From: Syngnathus acus
Lineage: Eukaryota > Chordata > Actinopteri > Syngnathiformes > Syngnathidae
Length of the DNA stretch: 64,000 nt
Direction of reading: 5' to 3'
Assembly (NCBI RefSeq): GCF_901709675.1
Contig: NC_051099.1
Span: 682,001 to 746,000, forward strand
A program made the translations under genes and the position numbers. The notes beneath the pieces are model-generated. The model saw only the letters and a program-made list of their open reading frames with translations, did not search any database and was not told the DNA's origin. Shown in pieces: positions 14,929 to 27,915 of this stretch (positions are counted from its first letter, which is position 1; each line of letters starts with the position of its first letter).

Positions 14929-15082
14929 CGTTGAAGCCGCTGAAGTTGCCCCAATCCAGCAGAGAGCTGTTGAAGGATGGCAGCGAGGTGTTGAAGAAGA
15001 AATCTGTGGCGTTGTTGGGGTTTCGGATGGTGTCGGAGAACAAGTTCATCTGGAGCAGGGTCTTCAGCAGATAGCGCAGCAT
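14929..15082 (-). CDS. robo3: Roundabout guidance receptor 3, first coding exon (partial)
   Basis: Robo3 is a single-pass Ig/fibronectin III receptor that governs commissural axon crossing of the midline. This exon encodes the first 51 residues plus one base of the next codon. It begins MLRYLLKTLLQMNLF and continues with four N-glycosylation sequons (N24-A-T, N31-T-S, N38-S-S, N46-F-S). The leader matches my recollection of the human ROBO3 N-terminus, which starts with the same fifteen residues and has similar Asn/Ser-rich spacing. The ATG at 15082 has A at -3. The exon ends at a strong donor (GTAAGAG) at 14928, phase 1. The Ig domains lie outside the window. Head-to-head placement next to msantd2 matches the human neighbourhood and supports the call. 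Alternative N-terminal Robo3 isoforms are known in mouse and zebrafish; this would be one of the two starts. Confidence 0.85.
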
Positions 15083-15227
15083 CTTGACAGACACTCACTC
15101 CAAAAAACTTTGCTGCCTCTTTTTTTGCTCTTCAAAAAGTGCCCTTTTGGTCTAAGATCAAATCAAGAAAGGGGAAAAAATGGATTGAATAGTGAGGAAA
15201 AATTGAGTTGATCAATCAATTCCAGAT

Positions 15228-15250
15228 GGGGGGGGGGGGGGGGGGGGGGG
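15228..15250. repeat. poly(G) run, 23 bases
   Basis: An uninterrupted G tract on the plus strand (C on the robo3 sense strand) lies about 145 bp upstream of the robo3 start codon, in its 5' UTR or promoter. Length is often unreliable in homopolymers. Confidence 0.9.
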
Positions 15251-18200
15251 TCGACCACCCACCCAGCGATTGAGTCCAGCGCTTTCCTTCCTTCCTTCCT
15301 TCCCGGCATGGGATTGTTCCTTCCTCCTTTCTTCTTTTGTTCTGCAATCACATAACTTCACATGCTGTCTCCTTTCACACAAACTAAAAAAAAAAGCCTC
15401 TCACTGGTGTAAAAGAATCCACCAATGTGATGATGACCCCTTTGGATTTGCTGCTCTCCTCTCAGCAACCCCTCCCCTCTGGCTCCTCCTGCGCACCTCC
15501 CTCCCTCCCTCCCATCTCTTCTTCTCTCTCGGGGGTCCGGAGGAGAGGAAGAGAGCAGGTGCTGTGGGCAATGAATGTTTAATTATTATATTAATAATCA
15601 TCCCAGGAGGCTTTGAATAAGGGTGGCAGCGGACACTTGACTTATTGTCACTGTCACTACTGTAAATCACACAAGCAAACAAATGCATACGAGTTGTGCT
15701 TGTGTTACACAAGTGAAGACGGACGGGAAAAGCCCAGCCAGTTCCTGCTGTGTTTGTTTTTGCTTTATAATACAAAAAATCATTGCATCCTAGATACGTG
15801 CTCTAAGAAATAATTGGTTGAATACATCATGATAAAATAAATCAATAAAAACCTGCAACATATTTAAAAGCACATTTGTCAACAATTTGCATAAACCGTA
15901 TGATAGCATGAGTGCAGATTTCTGTTCTCCACTTTTGAGTGGGTTCTTCTATTTAAACACATTCCAAGTGAAATGAATGGGATTTTTTGCTACTTTAAGT
16001 GTCAGTCTACAATCTAAATGGCTCTAATTGTAGTCATCCTGCGTAATAAAGTTGCCACTTTTATGCGTGATGTGTGCAGATGCATATTGATGAATGTGTA
16101 ACAATAACGGGCAGTCTACAAATCATCATTGACACATATATGCGATGGAAGCAGTATGGTCGCATGTGGCCACTGGACTCCCCCGCTGACAGCCTCAGTG
16201 TGACTCCTAATAATCCTGCTCGCCCTCCATCGGGGTTCCTCCACACTCAAAGTTGCTGTGACGACCCCCATCGCTCACCCTTTTGGCCCTCACTTCAGAG
16301 AGTCTTCAATTCATGAGACATCTCCGCCAACTTCATCCGCACATATGGACGCGCATTAAATATGTGCTCCAACCTCAGGGCTTTTGAAACTGGTTTTGTC
16401 CAAGCATGCCGTATAAGCAACTCTGGGACCACTGCTTTGGCGGAATATTCGTTTGTTTTGCAGGCAATTTATTTGCATCTGGATGTTTATTTTGGGAATC
16501 TCAGCTACATTTGACATCATTTGGATGGGGAAACGATTCACAAAATTAGCTGGAAAACAAATCAAGTCTGAACATGAAATCAATTGAAAATGATTTTGCC
16601 ATTTGCAATTTCAAGGACCACCTGCAATACCGCCACAGAGCACTAGAGAGCCGCAGACCACCCAATCCAAATCCCTGTCCTAAAATATCAGAAAGCGCAT
16701 GTTTCCAAAAATGTCTGCATTATTCATGAATCATTTTCAGCCTTTCTTAAAAACGAATTCATTTTTCACAACAGAAGAAAATGACTTGTGTGTCAGCTGT
16801 ACCAATTGTGTCTGACTTGCTGCCAGCACCTGCAGTCAGCCTGGCATCATACAGTAGCTATGCCACGGGACACCACAAGGTACCACACGGGAACATCTGC
16901 GGCCACGTCTGGCTTTCGCTGCTGCCCTTTGGGATTAACCATGCAGGGGCAAAGACAAGCGAGCGTATGCGTGCGTCCCCAACTCCACTCTCCCAGCTGG
17001 ACGTTTGACGGCAAGCTGCCAGACTCAGTTACCCAACTGGGCAGTTAGTGAAGACTAACTTTGGGGGGGAGGGGGCAAGTGACCTGTACTGCAAAAGAGT
17101 TGGCAAGCATGATGATTAGAGCTGGGTGTCTGCCACTGCCCATATGCCAAAGAGGCGTAATTGCCGCCTCCATCATATACATGGAGTGTGCCGGCCAGAT
17201 GGAACCATCCCTGAGCAAAATGGCCAACGTCTCCCTCTGGGACTCTGTGTCAACTAACCCCCCCCCAATGAACACTAGAGCTATCCCAAAAACTTCAGCC
17301 TCTCTTTAAAACACTTATTGCTGCTCATACCTCATTCTCAGCTATAATTTTGGGTTACCATTATTTACAGCGTCGATTCATAGCATGTTGCATCAATGAT
17401 GGATTGGCGTAGGGAGCAGGGTTGTGGATTTTTCGAGAACAAAGCTTTCCTTTCTAGTAAAAACGAATTCTGCTCAGTTGTGTGAGTTACTTCAAGACTT
17501 GAGCTCCATTGTATTGATTGGGAAATATGTTCTCTTTAAAGGGAAGGGAGGTGCTTCGACAAAGCCGCAGCCGCAGCCGCAGCCCACCAGCAGACTATGT
17601 AAAGCCTGAACAAACGCTGGGTAATTGCACTACAATACAACAATTAGCCGTAACCGGAAGGAGATGTAGTGGGAAAAGATGGATCTGTCACAGATTTGCA
17701 TCTCATGAATTCATTTATGATCAAATTCATTTTTCTCTCTTATTGTCATACCATTAAATTTCCAAATGAATGCAGATAAATGCAAAATATTCATTTCAAT
17801 ATGCAATGGGATTATAATGTAAGGTGGCAATTTAGGCAAGTCTGGGACCTTGTCTGCCTTTAGGCACCTCAAATTTAAAAGCTGATATCTTCAAGTGACT
17901 TTTGATGAGTTGCCCTCTTCACGTGTACGTCGGCAAGAGGAAAAAAAAACATGCAATACGTCTGCTGCTTTGCGTTCTCACAATCACTCCTAGTGGCCCT
18001 CCGCAAAATGGAGTTCATTCCAATCAGCGATAGAGCGGGCAAATATTGCTGTGTAACAGTCAAGAGGCCTGCATGGTATTGATTGGTGCTGAAAAAGATG
18101 ACTTATTTGTCAGCCCCCCTGAATTTGAAGAAAACTTTTGAGCTTGATTGCTTTCCCCAGGCAGACAGGCGCACTTCAACACACTCCAGGGAAAAATCAA

Positions 18201-21200
18201 TGGCAAATGGCAGTCACAATTTAATGAATGCTCTTACACACACACACACACACACACATTTGGCCATCACTCAGGTTGTTTCTTGAGTTGTCTGATCAAT
18301 CTAAATTCTCCAAAAATGTATTTCCATGACCAGCAAAAACTGTGTGAGGCCACCAAGTTCGACACAATTTGTCCCATTTTCTTTTTCTGTGTTTTCCACA
18401 AATGACATGCAAGAAGAAAAAAAAAACACTGAATGATACTGAATACTGACCATTACCTAGGCTTATTATAAATTGGTCATATTTTTAGAATGGCGCTGGT
18501 TATTTAACATGATGTTCTGTGCAGCTACAGGACCTAGACACATCCTACTGTACATATGGGGCTCTTCACGACACATGTCAATGAGATGGATGGACAAAGC
18601 ACAGTAGAGCACAGGTAGCCAGGTGCATGCATGGCCCCCCGAGCAACTCACTGGCTTAATTAACCAAAGAGGTGGGCCGTCGTGCAAAAAATGTCATGTC
18701 TCTTTTTTGGATGTTGTTGGTGGTGGTGGTGGGCTGTTGTGAATTATGGATTTGAACCATCTGGCCTTGAAGGCAAATGATATGCTTGACGGACAACATT
18801 AACAAAGACGGCGGGGCGGGGCGGGGCGTGTCGGAGAGCACAAGCTAAATTATAGCGGCGTGACTGCGCTATTGTGTTCCGTGATAGCTTGCTTATTCAC
18901 AGCTGAGGCTGGCCAAATTGTTCTTTTATTCTTTTTTATTGAAGCCAGAGGCGTTTGGGGAATGATTAACAGACAACACAACAATATGTACCTATTGTCG
19001 TCCTGTCCGTCTTTATTTAGTCTGGTCCCCATCTATTTATGATCAGGCTTGGTTAACTTTGCCTCCACTGGACAGGTCCCAGCAAATGACTTGGAATAAC
19101 AGCATCCATGTTTGTTTCGATTTGCTAGACATGGCAACTACGGTCCAATTTGACTACTTTCCTTTTCTGGTGCTGCAATGTTTTTGTGTTCCTCCATATG
19201 GTGTGCATTTAGTAGGCAGCCTGAAGAAAATCCCTCAAAGGGCACCAGTCCCTCCTGGCTCTCCATAAAAATGAGCTTTTCATAGCAATTAGGGCAGAGA
19301 CCCGAGCGTCTCTACCGGACGCGATTCCGCCACCGGTGCTAGCGCTGGCGCCGACCGATACTCTTACAAGTCACTGAAACTATTAGCGCGGCCAAGCCGC
19401 TGGCACAAAAGTTAATTGTCGGGCTGTCAGGAAATGACCATGATGTCGTCATTAAAAACCTTCTGATCAGAGACAGACTTTTTATGACGACATGTCTTCA
19501 GGCTCCAAAGGAAGGAAACGGACAAGCACCTTCTTGATGAGCGCTTTCGGATGTTTGTGCCTTTGCCTACTAAACACTTCTCTCCAATGACATACTTGAA
19601 CTTGAAATGGTTGATCTGAAGAGAAAAACCTCAAGCAGAGCCCGAGTCACTAAAGAAAAAGACAATTCAGATCAATATTTGGAGTGAGTGTCCATGAAAA
19701 CAGTGCATCTGCTCATCAATCGAATCCAAATTCCGATTGAAGAAATGTCGTCCGTATAAACGAAGCCATTGATTGATTTATCTCGGTATGTACGTAGTCA
19801 CACTTCAGATCTCACCTCCAAAAGTATTATACTGTTAATCTCTTTAAACACGTTTGTATATTTATGAATCCATACATAACTCATGTATTTGATCAGGCCA
19901 ATTCACTTCATTGGTATGGGTAGCCCTTTAATTAGCTGTGTGTCTCTGGGGAACCGTCACTAAAGGGGGATCTTGCCAATGTTTTAATATTAATTAAGGT
20001 CCACCGCACACCCGGCCGGCCATGCAGCCGTAGATGAGTGCAAAAAATAAATAAAACTGACTGTGCTAGAGAACTAGGGAAAGTCATTCTTGTCAAAGTC
20101 ACCAAATTGTACTCACAAATTCTCTTCCAATTTCATCCTGAAAGCAATTATCTTTGTTATTTTTGTTTTGCACTTTCACCGAATACTTTTCTTGTTTCGT
20201 TTCCACTTCTTCAGTAAATGACCCATCTGGCGTTGTTTCCCGAATTAGCTGCTTATTTCAAATGGTGCCCCATCAAGAGGTGATGGTCTGCTCTCCAGTG
20301 CAGTGCAGACTAATGACCGCCCCTGCCCCCCTTAAGCATGTTTGGGAAAGAAAGATTCAAGAAGACTGAAACAAAGTGAGCAACCCCCAAGGTCGAATTA
20401 TTTGAGGGATTATGGACCAACATCACACTCGGATGAAAACAACAAGCCGCTGTGTGCGGTTGGACACGTTTTTGCATGTTTGTGTGTGTGTGTGTCACAA
20501 AAACAGTGTCTCCCATTAGAATTACAATCCGGACACTGATTGGATAAAAAAAATGGCCAGTGTCACGTATTTTGTCCTTTATGTAGGATATGATATTATG
20601 GAAATTCTCTCCAAAGAGGCTAATGGTGTATTGAGTTGTGGACAGGCCTAGGTTGTTCAGCTGCTCCACACCTGAGCTTCGGAGGGGGGCAGGGGGGTCT
20701 GCATGGACGGGCAAACCTTTGTAATCATTCACCATGGTGAGATAGAGCCATCATCCCCCAACTTCAACCATGTTCCCTTCATGAACAATGACACTTGAGG
20801 TCAAGATTTTGTGTGATATTTCACTCAATTCTGCATCAGCCAAAACTAAAAAAAAATCAATTCATTGCAAATATTTAATAAACACATTCAGTCGGAGAAT
20901 GTTTTTTTTTTTGGGTCAGACTTAACGTAACTTTAAGAAGAATGGGAATCGTGTTGCCATGACAACCCAAAGACAGGTTCTACACTGCAATCAATTACAC
21001 CGCTAAAACAAAAGCAAGACATCTCTATTCTGATTTAGCATTTTAGTTGCGTCATAAGTTATGTAATCACCAGCTAACGATGTGTTTCTTAATTGTATAT
21101 GCATGAGATGTTGAGAAATGTCCCTAATTTAAAAAGCTGTCTGTGATATTTAAATCGAATTGATTTATGGCACCCAGCTGCTGCCCTTTTGGAAGACCTT

Positions 21201-22900
21201 AAAAAAACTATCACTGCAAGTACCTTTGACTTATTTGGAATTTTTGCTTCTTATTATTGATTTCTTTTTATTCGGAAAATATTGAACAAACATAAGAAAT
21301 GATTTCTCAATTTCAAACCCAATCGTGCTGTAGCTTATAAACAAGACACAATCATTTCAATCAAATTCAAAACAGTGTGGAGATGTGGAAGTAAAACTCT
21401 CTATTTGTCTTTGGAAGCGCACCAACTTGGATCTCTTCAAGCCGACCCGTTGATATTTCCATCCGTTTACTGAGGCGTGACATGACTTTGGCCCTGACCC
21501 GGCCAGCCTAGCTGGATGGTTTGTTTTTGAGCTGGTGGAGATCAGATGTTGTTGCTCATTACATGGCCTCTCATTAGGTTGCCCGTCTTGTCTAAAGAAA
21601 CTTAATGAGACAGTGTTTAATGTCCATAGTCCCTCTCTGCCCTTGATATAAGGAGGGCGTGCGTGTGTTAGGGTGCGTCAAGCCAAATTACCAAGACATC
21701 TCGCTCAGCCACGGCACCTGGTACCCCCTTGTCGCTCGGGGGAGGTTAGCTCAGGGTAGTGGAATCCGCTGGGACGGAGGCACGGCAGGGCCCAGCTGGA
21801 GGAACTTAAAGAGCTAAATGCTGATTGGGATGCTTCTGATGAGAGAGCCAGAGAGCCAGAGAGGGAGTCTGCAGAGGACTTGAAGGGAGGGAGGGGCTTC
21901 TTTTGTTTCACAATGCGTGGGAGAATTTGACATCAGTGGACTGAATGCCAGAATAAGAGCATTCATTTGGATAGAAGACATACGTATGATATATAATATT
22001 TATTTTTCGTATGTCTATTGTCACTGGGTGGTGATAAAGAACTAATATTTAAACAGCTTGTGACAACTTACTGACAGCAGTAGTAATAAAGGTTATAGCT
22101 GTTTTTTTGACCTTTATTTGGACAGCTAGTAACCTTCACCTGAAAAGAATGTTACTGTCTCTTAGGCCAGGTCAGGACCCCACAGGCCACAAAAAGCCTA
22201 AAGGTGGACAGATGGCAGAGCAAGCAGAAGTGGGCAGTGGTCCCTAAAGGAAGCCAGTCACAGCAATGATCAAGTAAACAATGACATAATCCATCAAGTA
22301 CGCCGTCAAATGACCAATTATTGCCTCCAAATCCAATATAGGGTCTCGTTCAGTGCCCGAGGATGACACGACTGTGTTGTTCCTTGGGACAGTAATGATG
22401 CGACTTTCTGATGGTAGAAATTGAAACATTTTGTGAGCCGAGCATGTTGTGTTCCGTTTTTAAACTGCCAATAGTCCATTTCATGTAACATCAGTCAATT
22501 CTATACATAGGATTATTATATTACATGGCAGTGTTTTTCAATAAATCAAATGACATAAATGTTGTTATAGTATGGCTGGTCAGGTGTGACTTTTTAATCT
22601 CCAAATTCGAGCTCGGACTGGCACCCTTATTCCCTACTCATGTTCCCTTTCTGTGCATTACTGCCACCTTCTTTCCAGCGGAGGTAAAGCAGCAAAACAA
22701 TTTGCCAAAAGAGAAGAAGAAATGCAAGGAAACAAATAAGAATAAGCAGCAGTAACAGGAGTACTGGTAATCGTGCATTAGCACTGGTTGCCACCGTCTT
22801 CATATGAGAGAAGCTCAATTGCACAAAGTGATTCGAGATCCAAACATTTTCAAAGTGCAATTTGAAGGCGGGCGGGCGGACGGGTTGTTTTTGTCGCATC
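15251..22900. other. robo3-msantd2 intergenic region (divergent)
   Basis: About 7.6 kb separates the two diverging genes. I see no supported exon on either strand. Open frames are short, have no splice partners and resemble no family known to me. The stretch includes a G+C-rich, low-repeat patch near 19.28-19.45 kb that looks unlike its surroundings, a cluster of GC boxes (GGGGCGG) near 18810-18829, a CAGCCG hexamer run near 17562-17582 and a short (CA)n near 18237-18257. Regulatory elements for the neural robo3 promoter are likely here but cannot be read directly. Confidence 0.6.
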
Positions 22901-23021
22901 AGCCTCCACGTGCGCATCCATCCAATCCACGGTTCCGCACCGCATTTTTGTCCATGCCTGACCTGAGCGTCGCCTTCCCTTCCCTTCCTTCCTCTCTCCC
23001 TAGGCAACCGAGTGAACGAAC
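22860..23021 (+). promoter_or_regulatory. msantd2: msantd2 promoter / 5' UTR region
   Basis: The 160 bp before the msantd2 ATG turn G+C-rich (GGCGGGCGGGCGGACGGG near 22867) and then C/T-rich, with no TATA box. This is typical of a housekeeping, CpG-type promoter. The transcription start is not determinable by eye. Confidence 0.4.
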
Positions 23022-25201
23022 ATGGCGGCGTCCAGCAACGCAGAACAATCACCAGAACTCTCGAGGCCGTTAAAGATCCCAAAAACCGAGGTGCCATCCC
23101 CTGAGTCGGAGGATTTGAGCGACCAGTATCACTCCGGTCCCTCCACACCCAACCGCTTCTCGCCGTTGAACGTGGGCTCCGCGGGCTCCGCGGGCTCCGT
23201 TGCCCGGACGGCATCGGCGGCGGCGGCGGCGGGCTCATCCTCCAACAACTACACTGCTTGTCGGGGTATGTCGTGGACCCCTTCGGAAACAAACGCCCTC
23301 ATCGCCGTGTGGGGGAACGAGAGGCTCACGGAGGCCAAGATGCAGCAGTTGGAAGTGGCGGGCACCATGTTTACCGCTAAGGCCCCCGGCCCTGCCATGT
23401 ACGAGCGGGTGTCCAGAGCCTTGTCGGACTTGGGCTACGAGAGGACCCCGTCTCAGTGCCGGGAGAGGATGAAGGTACACTGGATTGGATATGGGAACAC
23501 TCAAGCATCCAAATAGCCATGTTGTCTACTGGTCGTTGCTTTAGAATCAATCAATCAATCAATCAGTCAGTCATGACACGCTGCTACTTCATTCGCGGAT
23601 GAACTCTGTTGACTGAGTGACTGCTTGACTATGACGTCATAGGCACTTCCGGGTGGAACCTCTAGTAAACAAAGTGGGTCAACGACTTGGATAATGGTGA
23701 TTTTGGCCTTCAGCTCTATCCCTATAGTTTAAGATCGTTTGTTAGCACAGCAATCAATGTTTGGATGAAAATTCCCAAATATTCCCGGGCGCGATTTCCT
23801 GAACGTTTCTCTCACTTGCGCAGACACTTCGGCGTTGCTACAGCCGTGTGAAGGAGCATGGCATCGGCAAGAGGAAGAGCAGCTATACCATAGAGCAACT
23901 GGAGAAGGTGTTTGGTCAGGGAGGCTGGGATTCCCAAAGCTGTGCTCCGGTGCTGATCAACAGCAGTGGACTTTACCAGGAGATGGAATCGGACGGCAGC
24001 ACCTTGGAAGACTTCTCACAGGAGGACTGGTGCAACCAGGTGCTTGATTCGGCTTTCCAGGAGGGAGACGTGGACGCCGCCGGTAGGTATTTGGGCAGGT
24101 AGGGTCGAAAGTTTGGAAGAACGGTGAATTAGCCGCTTCTTTGTTGTTTTTTTTTGTAGAAGAAATACATATGCCGAAAAGCAGAGTTCTTCAGATTCAA
24201 GCGGAGCTGTCGGAGCAAATCCAGTAAGTGAGAATTTGAACCACGCGTCCTTCAGTCAATTTCACCCGTCCGCCAGTGCATTATAGAAGAAAGGCGGGTC
24301 TAATCGTCGTAATCCATTTCTTTTCAGAAAAAAGGACACAATGCAGACGCTGATACGTATCCTGGAATCGGTGCAGCTCAAATGGGAGCACTTTCAAACT
24401 TGGACCGAGTTTTCCCGCCTGCACCTCTCAAACAAGCTAGCCATCTTCGGCGTCGGTTACGACACTCGCTGGCGAGAAGACGTGCGTTACCATTATGCCG
24501 AGATAAGTTCGCAGGTACCGCTGGGAAAGCGGCTTCGTGAATACTTCAATCCAGAGAAGCCTGAGGGCAAAACCGTCATGACCAAAGTTCAAAAGATGAA
24601 CTGGAAGAATGTCTACTACAAATTCCTGGACATTACCATCAGCGAAGCGCGCTGCTTAGAGCTGCACATGGAGGTGGATTGGCTTCTAGTGTCCTTGTCA
24701 AGGGAAGCAGGGTGCAGCATGTCCACATCTCACTACCTCCTCCCCGGGGACCTCCCCAAGACGTACGGACTCTACGCTATCGGTTACGAGGCGGCGGCGG
24801 CATCGGGTCGGACCTCTCCCCAAAGTGAGATTCACAACTGTAGCTTACCTCAATGTGAGTCCGAGAACTGTCAGACTGATGGAGCAGGGAATAGTGACAG
24901 CACTGGGCCTAAAGTCACTTACTGCTACCTTGGCATTGCTGAAGCTAGGACCATTCAACAGTGTCTCTTACAGAATTTTCAGATTCCTGCCAAAAAATAC
25001 TTCCAAAGTGAGGGCTCCTTGCTGACTCATTTTCTTCAAGAGAACTGTCGCAACTGTGTCTTAAATGAGCCTGGCTCTTTAGCAATTTACATTAAATTCA
25101 TAGAGGTGGATCTGGACTTCCTCTCTGCAGGTTCCTTAGTGGAGTGCCTGGAAACTGCACTTGGTTATTCTTTGAAGTACAACAACAATGAAGCATTTTA
25201 A
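23022..25201 (+). CDS. msantd2: Myb/SANT-like DNA-binding domain-containing protein 2
   Basis: A nuclear Myb/SANT-domain protein of poorly known function. Exons: 23022-23474, 23824-24082, 24160-24223 and 24328-25201. All joins keep frame and use GT-AG borders, giving 549 residues (human is of similar length). Residues 1-82 are Ser/Pro/Gly/Ala-rich and disordered, with an Ala run from the exon 1 GCG repeat. The SANT-like helical domain spans roughly 84-175 (W85, W97, then CRERMK across the first splice). The long last exon holds the conserved C-terminal domain, including the blocks [26 protein letters not shown] and [21 protein letters not shown] chose the ATG at 23022 because it opens directly into the conserved MAASSNAEQ start. 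The gene lies upstream of esam in the same orientation, as in human. Residues about 270-420 of the last exon diverge more and contain a Cys/Ser-rich insert. Confidence 0.95.
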
Positions 25202-26123
25202 TCTGCCATATTTGGACGTGCGTTTCCAAATGAGTGGATGCATGCCCAACCAAGCTAAGGTGACCAGTTACCTAGAGACTAAAATGACATATCCACAAAA
25301 TGGTTACATCATGTCTGTGGAAATGGGAACATTTCAAAAGCTGTCACTCTTATTTATTTGTCCAAATGAATGCATCGGTCTACCTCAGTAGAATTAGTAG
25401 TGATGTAACAAGGGGACCATAAGAGATATCATATCAGATTACTAGTGCTCAAACTACAGACTAATGAACTGCGGGGCCTTAATTCAAATGATATACTATG
25501 TGTCACGATTTGAAACTCGAATGAAGTCAAGAACTTTCAGCCCTCACTTCATAGGGGTGTCTGATATCCCACCCACATTGCAAAAACAGCTTCATTGAGT
25601 ACTTTTACTTCCCCATGGGTTGACCCGGAACTGAAGAAGCACTAGAAAATTGATGGATGTAATGCAAAGTACAACCACAAGTATACATGTTCTTGTGGTT
25701 TGGGGAAGAGAGAGAGAGAGAGAGAAAAAAAAGGGTTTCAGACAGGCTGACGACAAAATGCGAAACCGTGGGCCTTTCTGAGAATAATTTCAGAGTTTAT
25801 GTGCAATGTGCCAGTCAAGGACTGTCCAGAGTTGATTCAAAGAAAATGGGAAAAAAGATTGAAAGCGATATTCTCTTTTGATTAGCAATCAAATTAATGT
25901 ACTGTATATTCAGTATAGATATAAAATATACCTTATATTGACATTAACTTATCTAAATAAATATCTATCTATATATACAGTATATATGTGCAATCCAGCT
26001 ATTGAAAATGTTTATCTGTTTTGGTCTGCAATACCAGTCAACGGTGTTTTCTATTTTATTGGCTGACGCCTTGTTCTTGATTGTTGTCATGTGGAGGTCA
26101 CTGTCATTGTTAAAAACAATAAA
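25202..26123 (+). other. msantd2: msantd2 3' UTR with candidate polyadenylation signals
   Basis: The stop codon is followed by AT-rich untranslated sequence. AATAAA hexamers occur at 25956-25961 and 26118-26123; either could end the transcript. A short (GA)n run lies near 25708-25724. Confidence 0.5.
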
Positions 26124-26392
26124 TGGGGCACTGACTTTTGATTTGCTACACACTGATTGTGTGTAAATGTGAAAACGGTAGCCTTGCTTGTCTGATCCAA
26201 GTTATTTGCAGTGCAATTGATTGCATTCATTTACTACTTTTTTCCTCAAAGCACCTTATAATAATGTCACATTTTGAACTGGAATTTTGCAAATGGAATA
26301 GAATGAAATGAAGCATTAGTATTCGCGGCTTCTGCATGAGGTTCATCCTGTTTCCGTTCTGGATGAACATTAGTTGTAGTTTACTCTGACGA

Positions 26393-26406
26393 CCACAGAG
26401 TGGCAG
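26393..26406 (+). promoter_or_regulatory. weak CTCF-like motif
   Basis: CCACAGAGTGGCAG resembles the CTCF core (CCASYAGRKGGCRS) with three mismatches. It shares flanking bases (GACCACA...GTGGCAGA) with the better motif 196 bp to the right. Confidence 0.25.
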
Positions 26407-26588
26407 ACAAGAGCCATCATTGAAAAAGAACTGGACATTATCTGCATGGAGTTACAACCAGTATTTAACAAATATGATCAGAAGATTTGGACAATTGAGG
26501 CACTGCAGCACTGGCAAAAAAAAACAAAAAAAGAAAGAAGAATGAAAAGGCAAAGGTCCCCATGTTGCCATAAAGTATCATGTACAGA

Positions 26589-26602
26589 CCACAAGGTGGC
26601 AG
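26589..26602 (+). promoter_or_regulatory. CTCF-like motif between msantd2 and esam
   Basis: CCACAAGGTGGCAG matches the vertebrate CTCF core at 13 of 14 positions. It lies in the 1.8 kb gap between a broadly expressed gene type and an endothelial gene. Occupancy is inference. Confidence 0.35.
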
Positions 26603-27915
26603 ATGTTTCATCCAAACGGTCAACAAGATTTCAATTGAATACAAAAGTTCATGTTTGGGAAATGTGGGAGCACGTGATTTGCTTTCAAGTCTTTATACAA
26701 TGCAATCTTGTATTGGATGTTTGTTATGTAATTGTTTCTTAGATGCTTTGTACTCAATGTATTACTTCTTGCGGACTGACAGTGAATTCTCCCTTCCTTC
26801 CTCCCTCATTTATTTCGCAATATATTGTAGGCTTGTTGCTCCTGGAAATAAGTCGGACGTGATAGTACTGCTGCAGAGTACCACTGTCAAAACGACCCAG
26901 CTCTTAATCAAGGTAAGTAAAAAGCAGAGGTGGTCACATTTTGCCAGTCCGTCCTTCATCCTTGTCCAAATGGTTTCGAATCATTTCCCTATACCTTCCT
27001 AAAAAAATCGTTTATTTGGAGCTCCAAATTGCCGTTTAAAGTTCCAAAACAATCTATCTTATCCTCAAATAGATAAAAGCCCGTTTCCTTGGAGTTCTTC
27101 CCAACATGAACCCATATTCACCTTTGATAATTGAGCAATCGTCCTGCATTAGCATCAGCACAACATGTTAACCTTAAAAAAATCAAATGAAGGCACTCTG
27201 ACCACTTCCGTGACCCACCATAGGTCTATTCCTATTTTGACATTGGCTGGAAAACTGTTGCTTTTACCATGAAAGCATTTCTGGCTTGGCTTATGATTGA
27301 TGTCTTTATTTATGAAGCTATCTTGCACATGTTTATTTGGTTACACCACTGCACCTGTGCTCCATCGCTTGATAGGCCTAAACATCAAGTTGAAACATTT
27401 GTAGAAATATGCTGTCACTGTGGTTTCAATAAAAAGGCATTTTTTGGGGGCAGATTTCTGCAGGCTCAAGCTACAGTAGCTCTCTCTCTCCCTCTCTCTC
27501 AGTCCCTCCCCTCTCTCTCTCTCTCTCTCTCTCCCCCCCTCACTGTAAAGAACACGGCGACGACAAGTTGCCGAGTTTCTCGTTCCTACATCTGTGAGAG
27601 AGGTCCAGCGCACGACGCGGACATTTTAGGCGGACGTCCCAGTGGTGAAGCTGCCTTTGAACTTTTTCCTCCACCTTTCTTTACAGTCGAGGGCCAATCA
27701 ATCATTGCTGGACTGAGGGTGTCTCAGGTGGCTTCCATATTTCCTCACCTGAAGTGTCCCTTAACCATCTGACACCTACCTGTGCGGGGAGGCAGAGCCA
27801 AGCACCTGGAGTGCTGTGTCCGAGCCCACCAAAAAAAGGAGGGAAGAGAGAGAGAGAGAGAGAGAGCACCCGAGACTGCTGAAGGAAGGACTGCGAGACT
27901 GTGGCGACCTGAAAC

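Larger units (their letters stand above)
26130..27830 (+). other. msantd2-esam intergenic region and esam 5' flank
   Basis: No supported coding exon. The end of this stretch is pyrimidine-rich, with a (CT)n tract at about 27479-27535, followed by a (GA)n tract at about 27848-27866. The esam promoter and 5' UTR should lie in the last few hundred bases. No TATA box is evident. Confidence 0.5.

Noticed and set aside
22627-23292. 221-residue minus-strand open frame
   Set aside because: It is antisense to msantd2 exon 1 and its G+C-rich promoter; shadow of the coding strand.
27269-27772. 167-residue plus-strand open frame just upstream of esam
   Set aside because: It runs through a (CT)n tract and has no recognisable domain; more likely promoter or 5' UTR sequence of esam.
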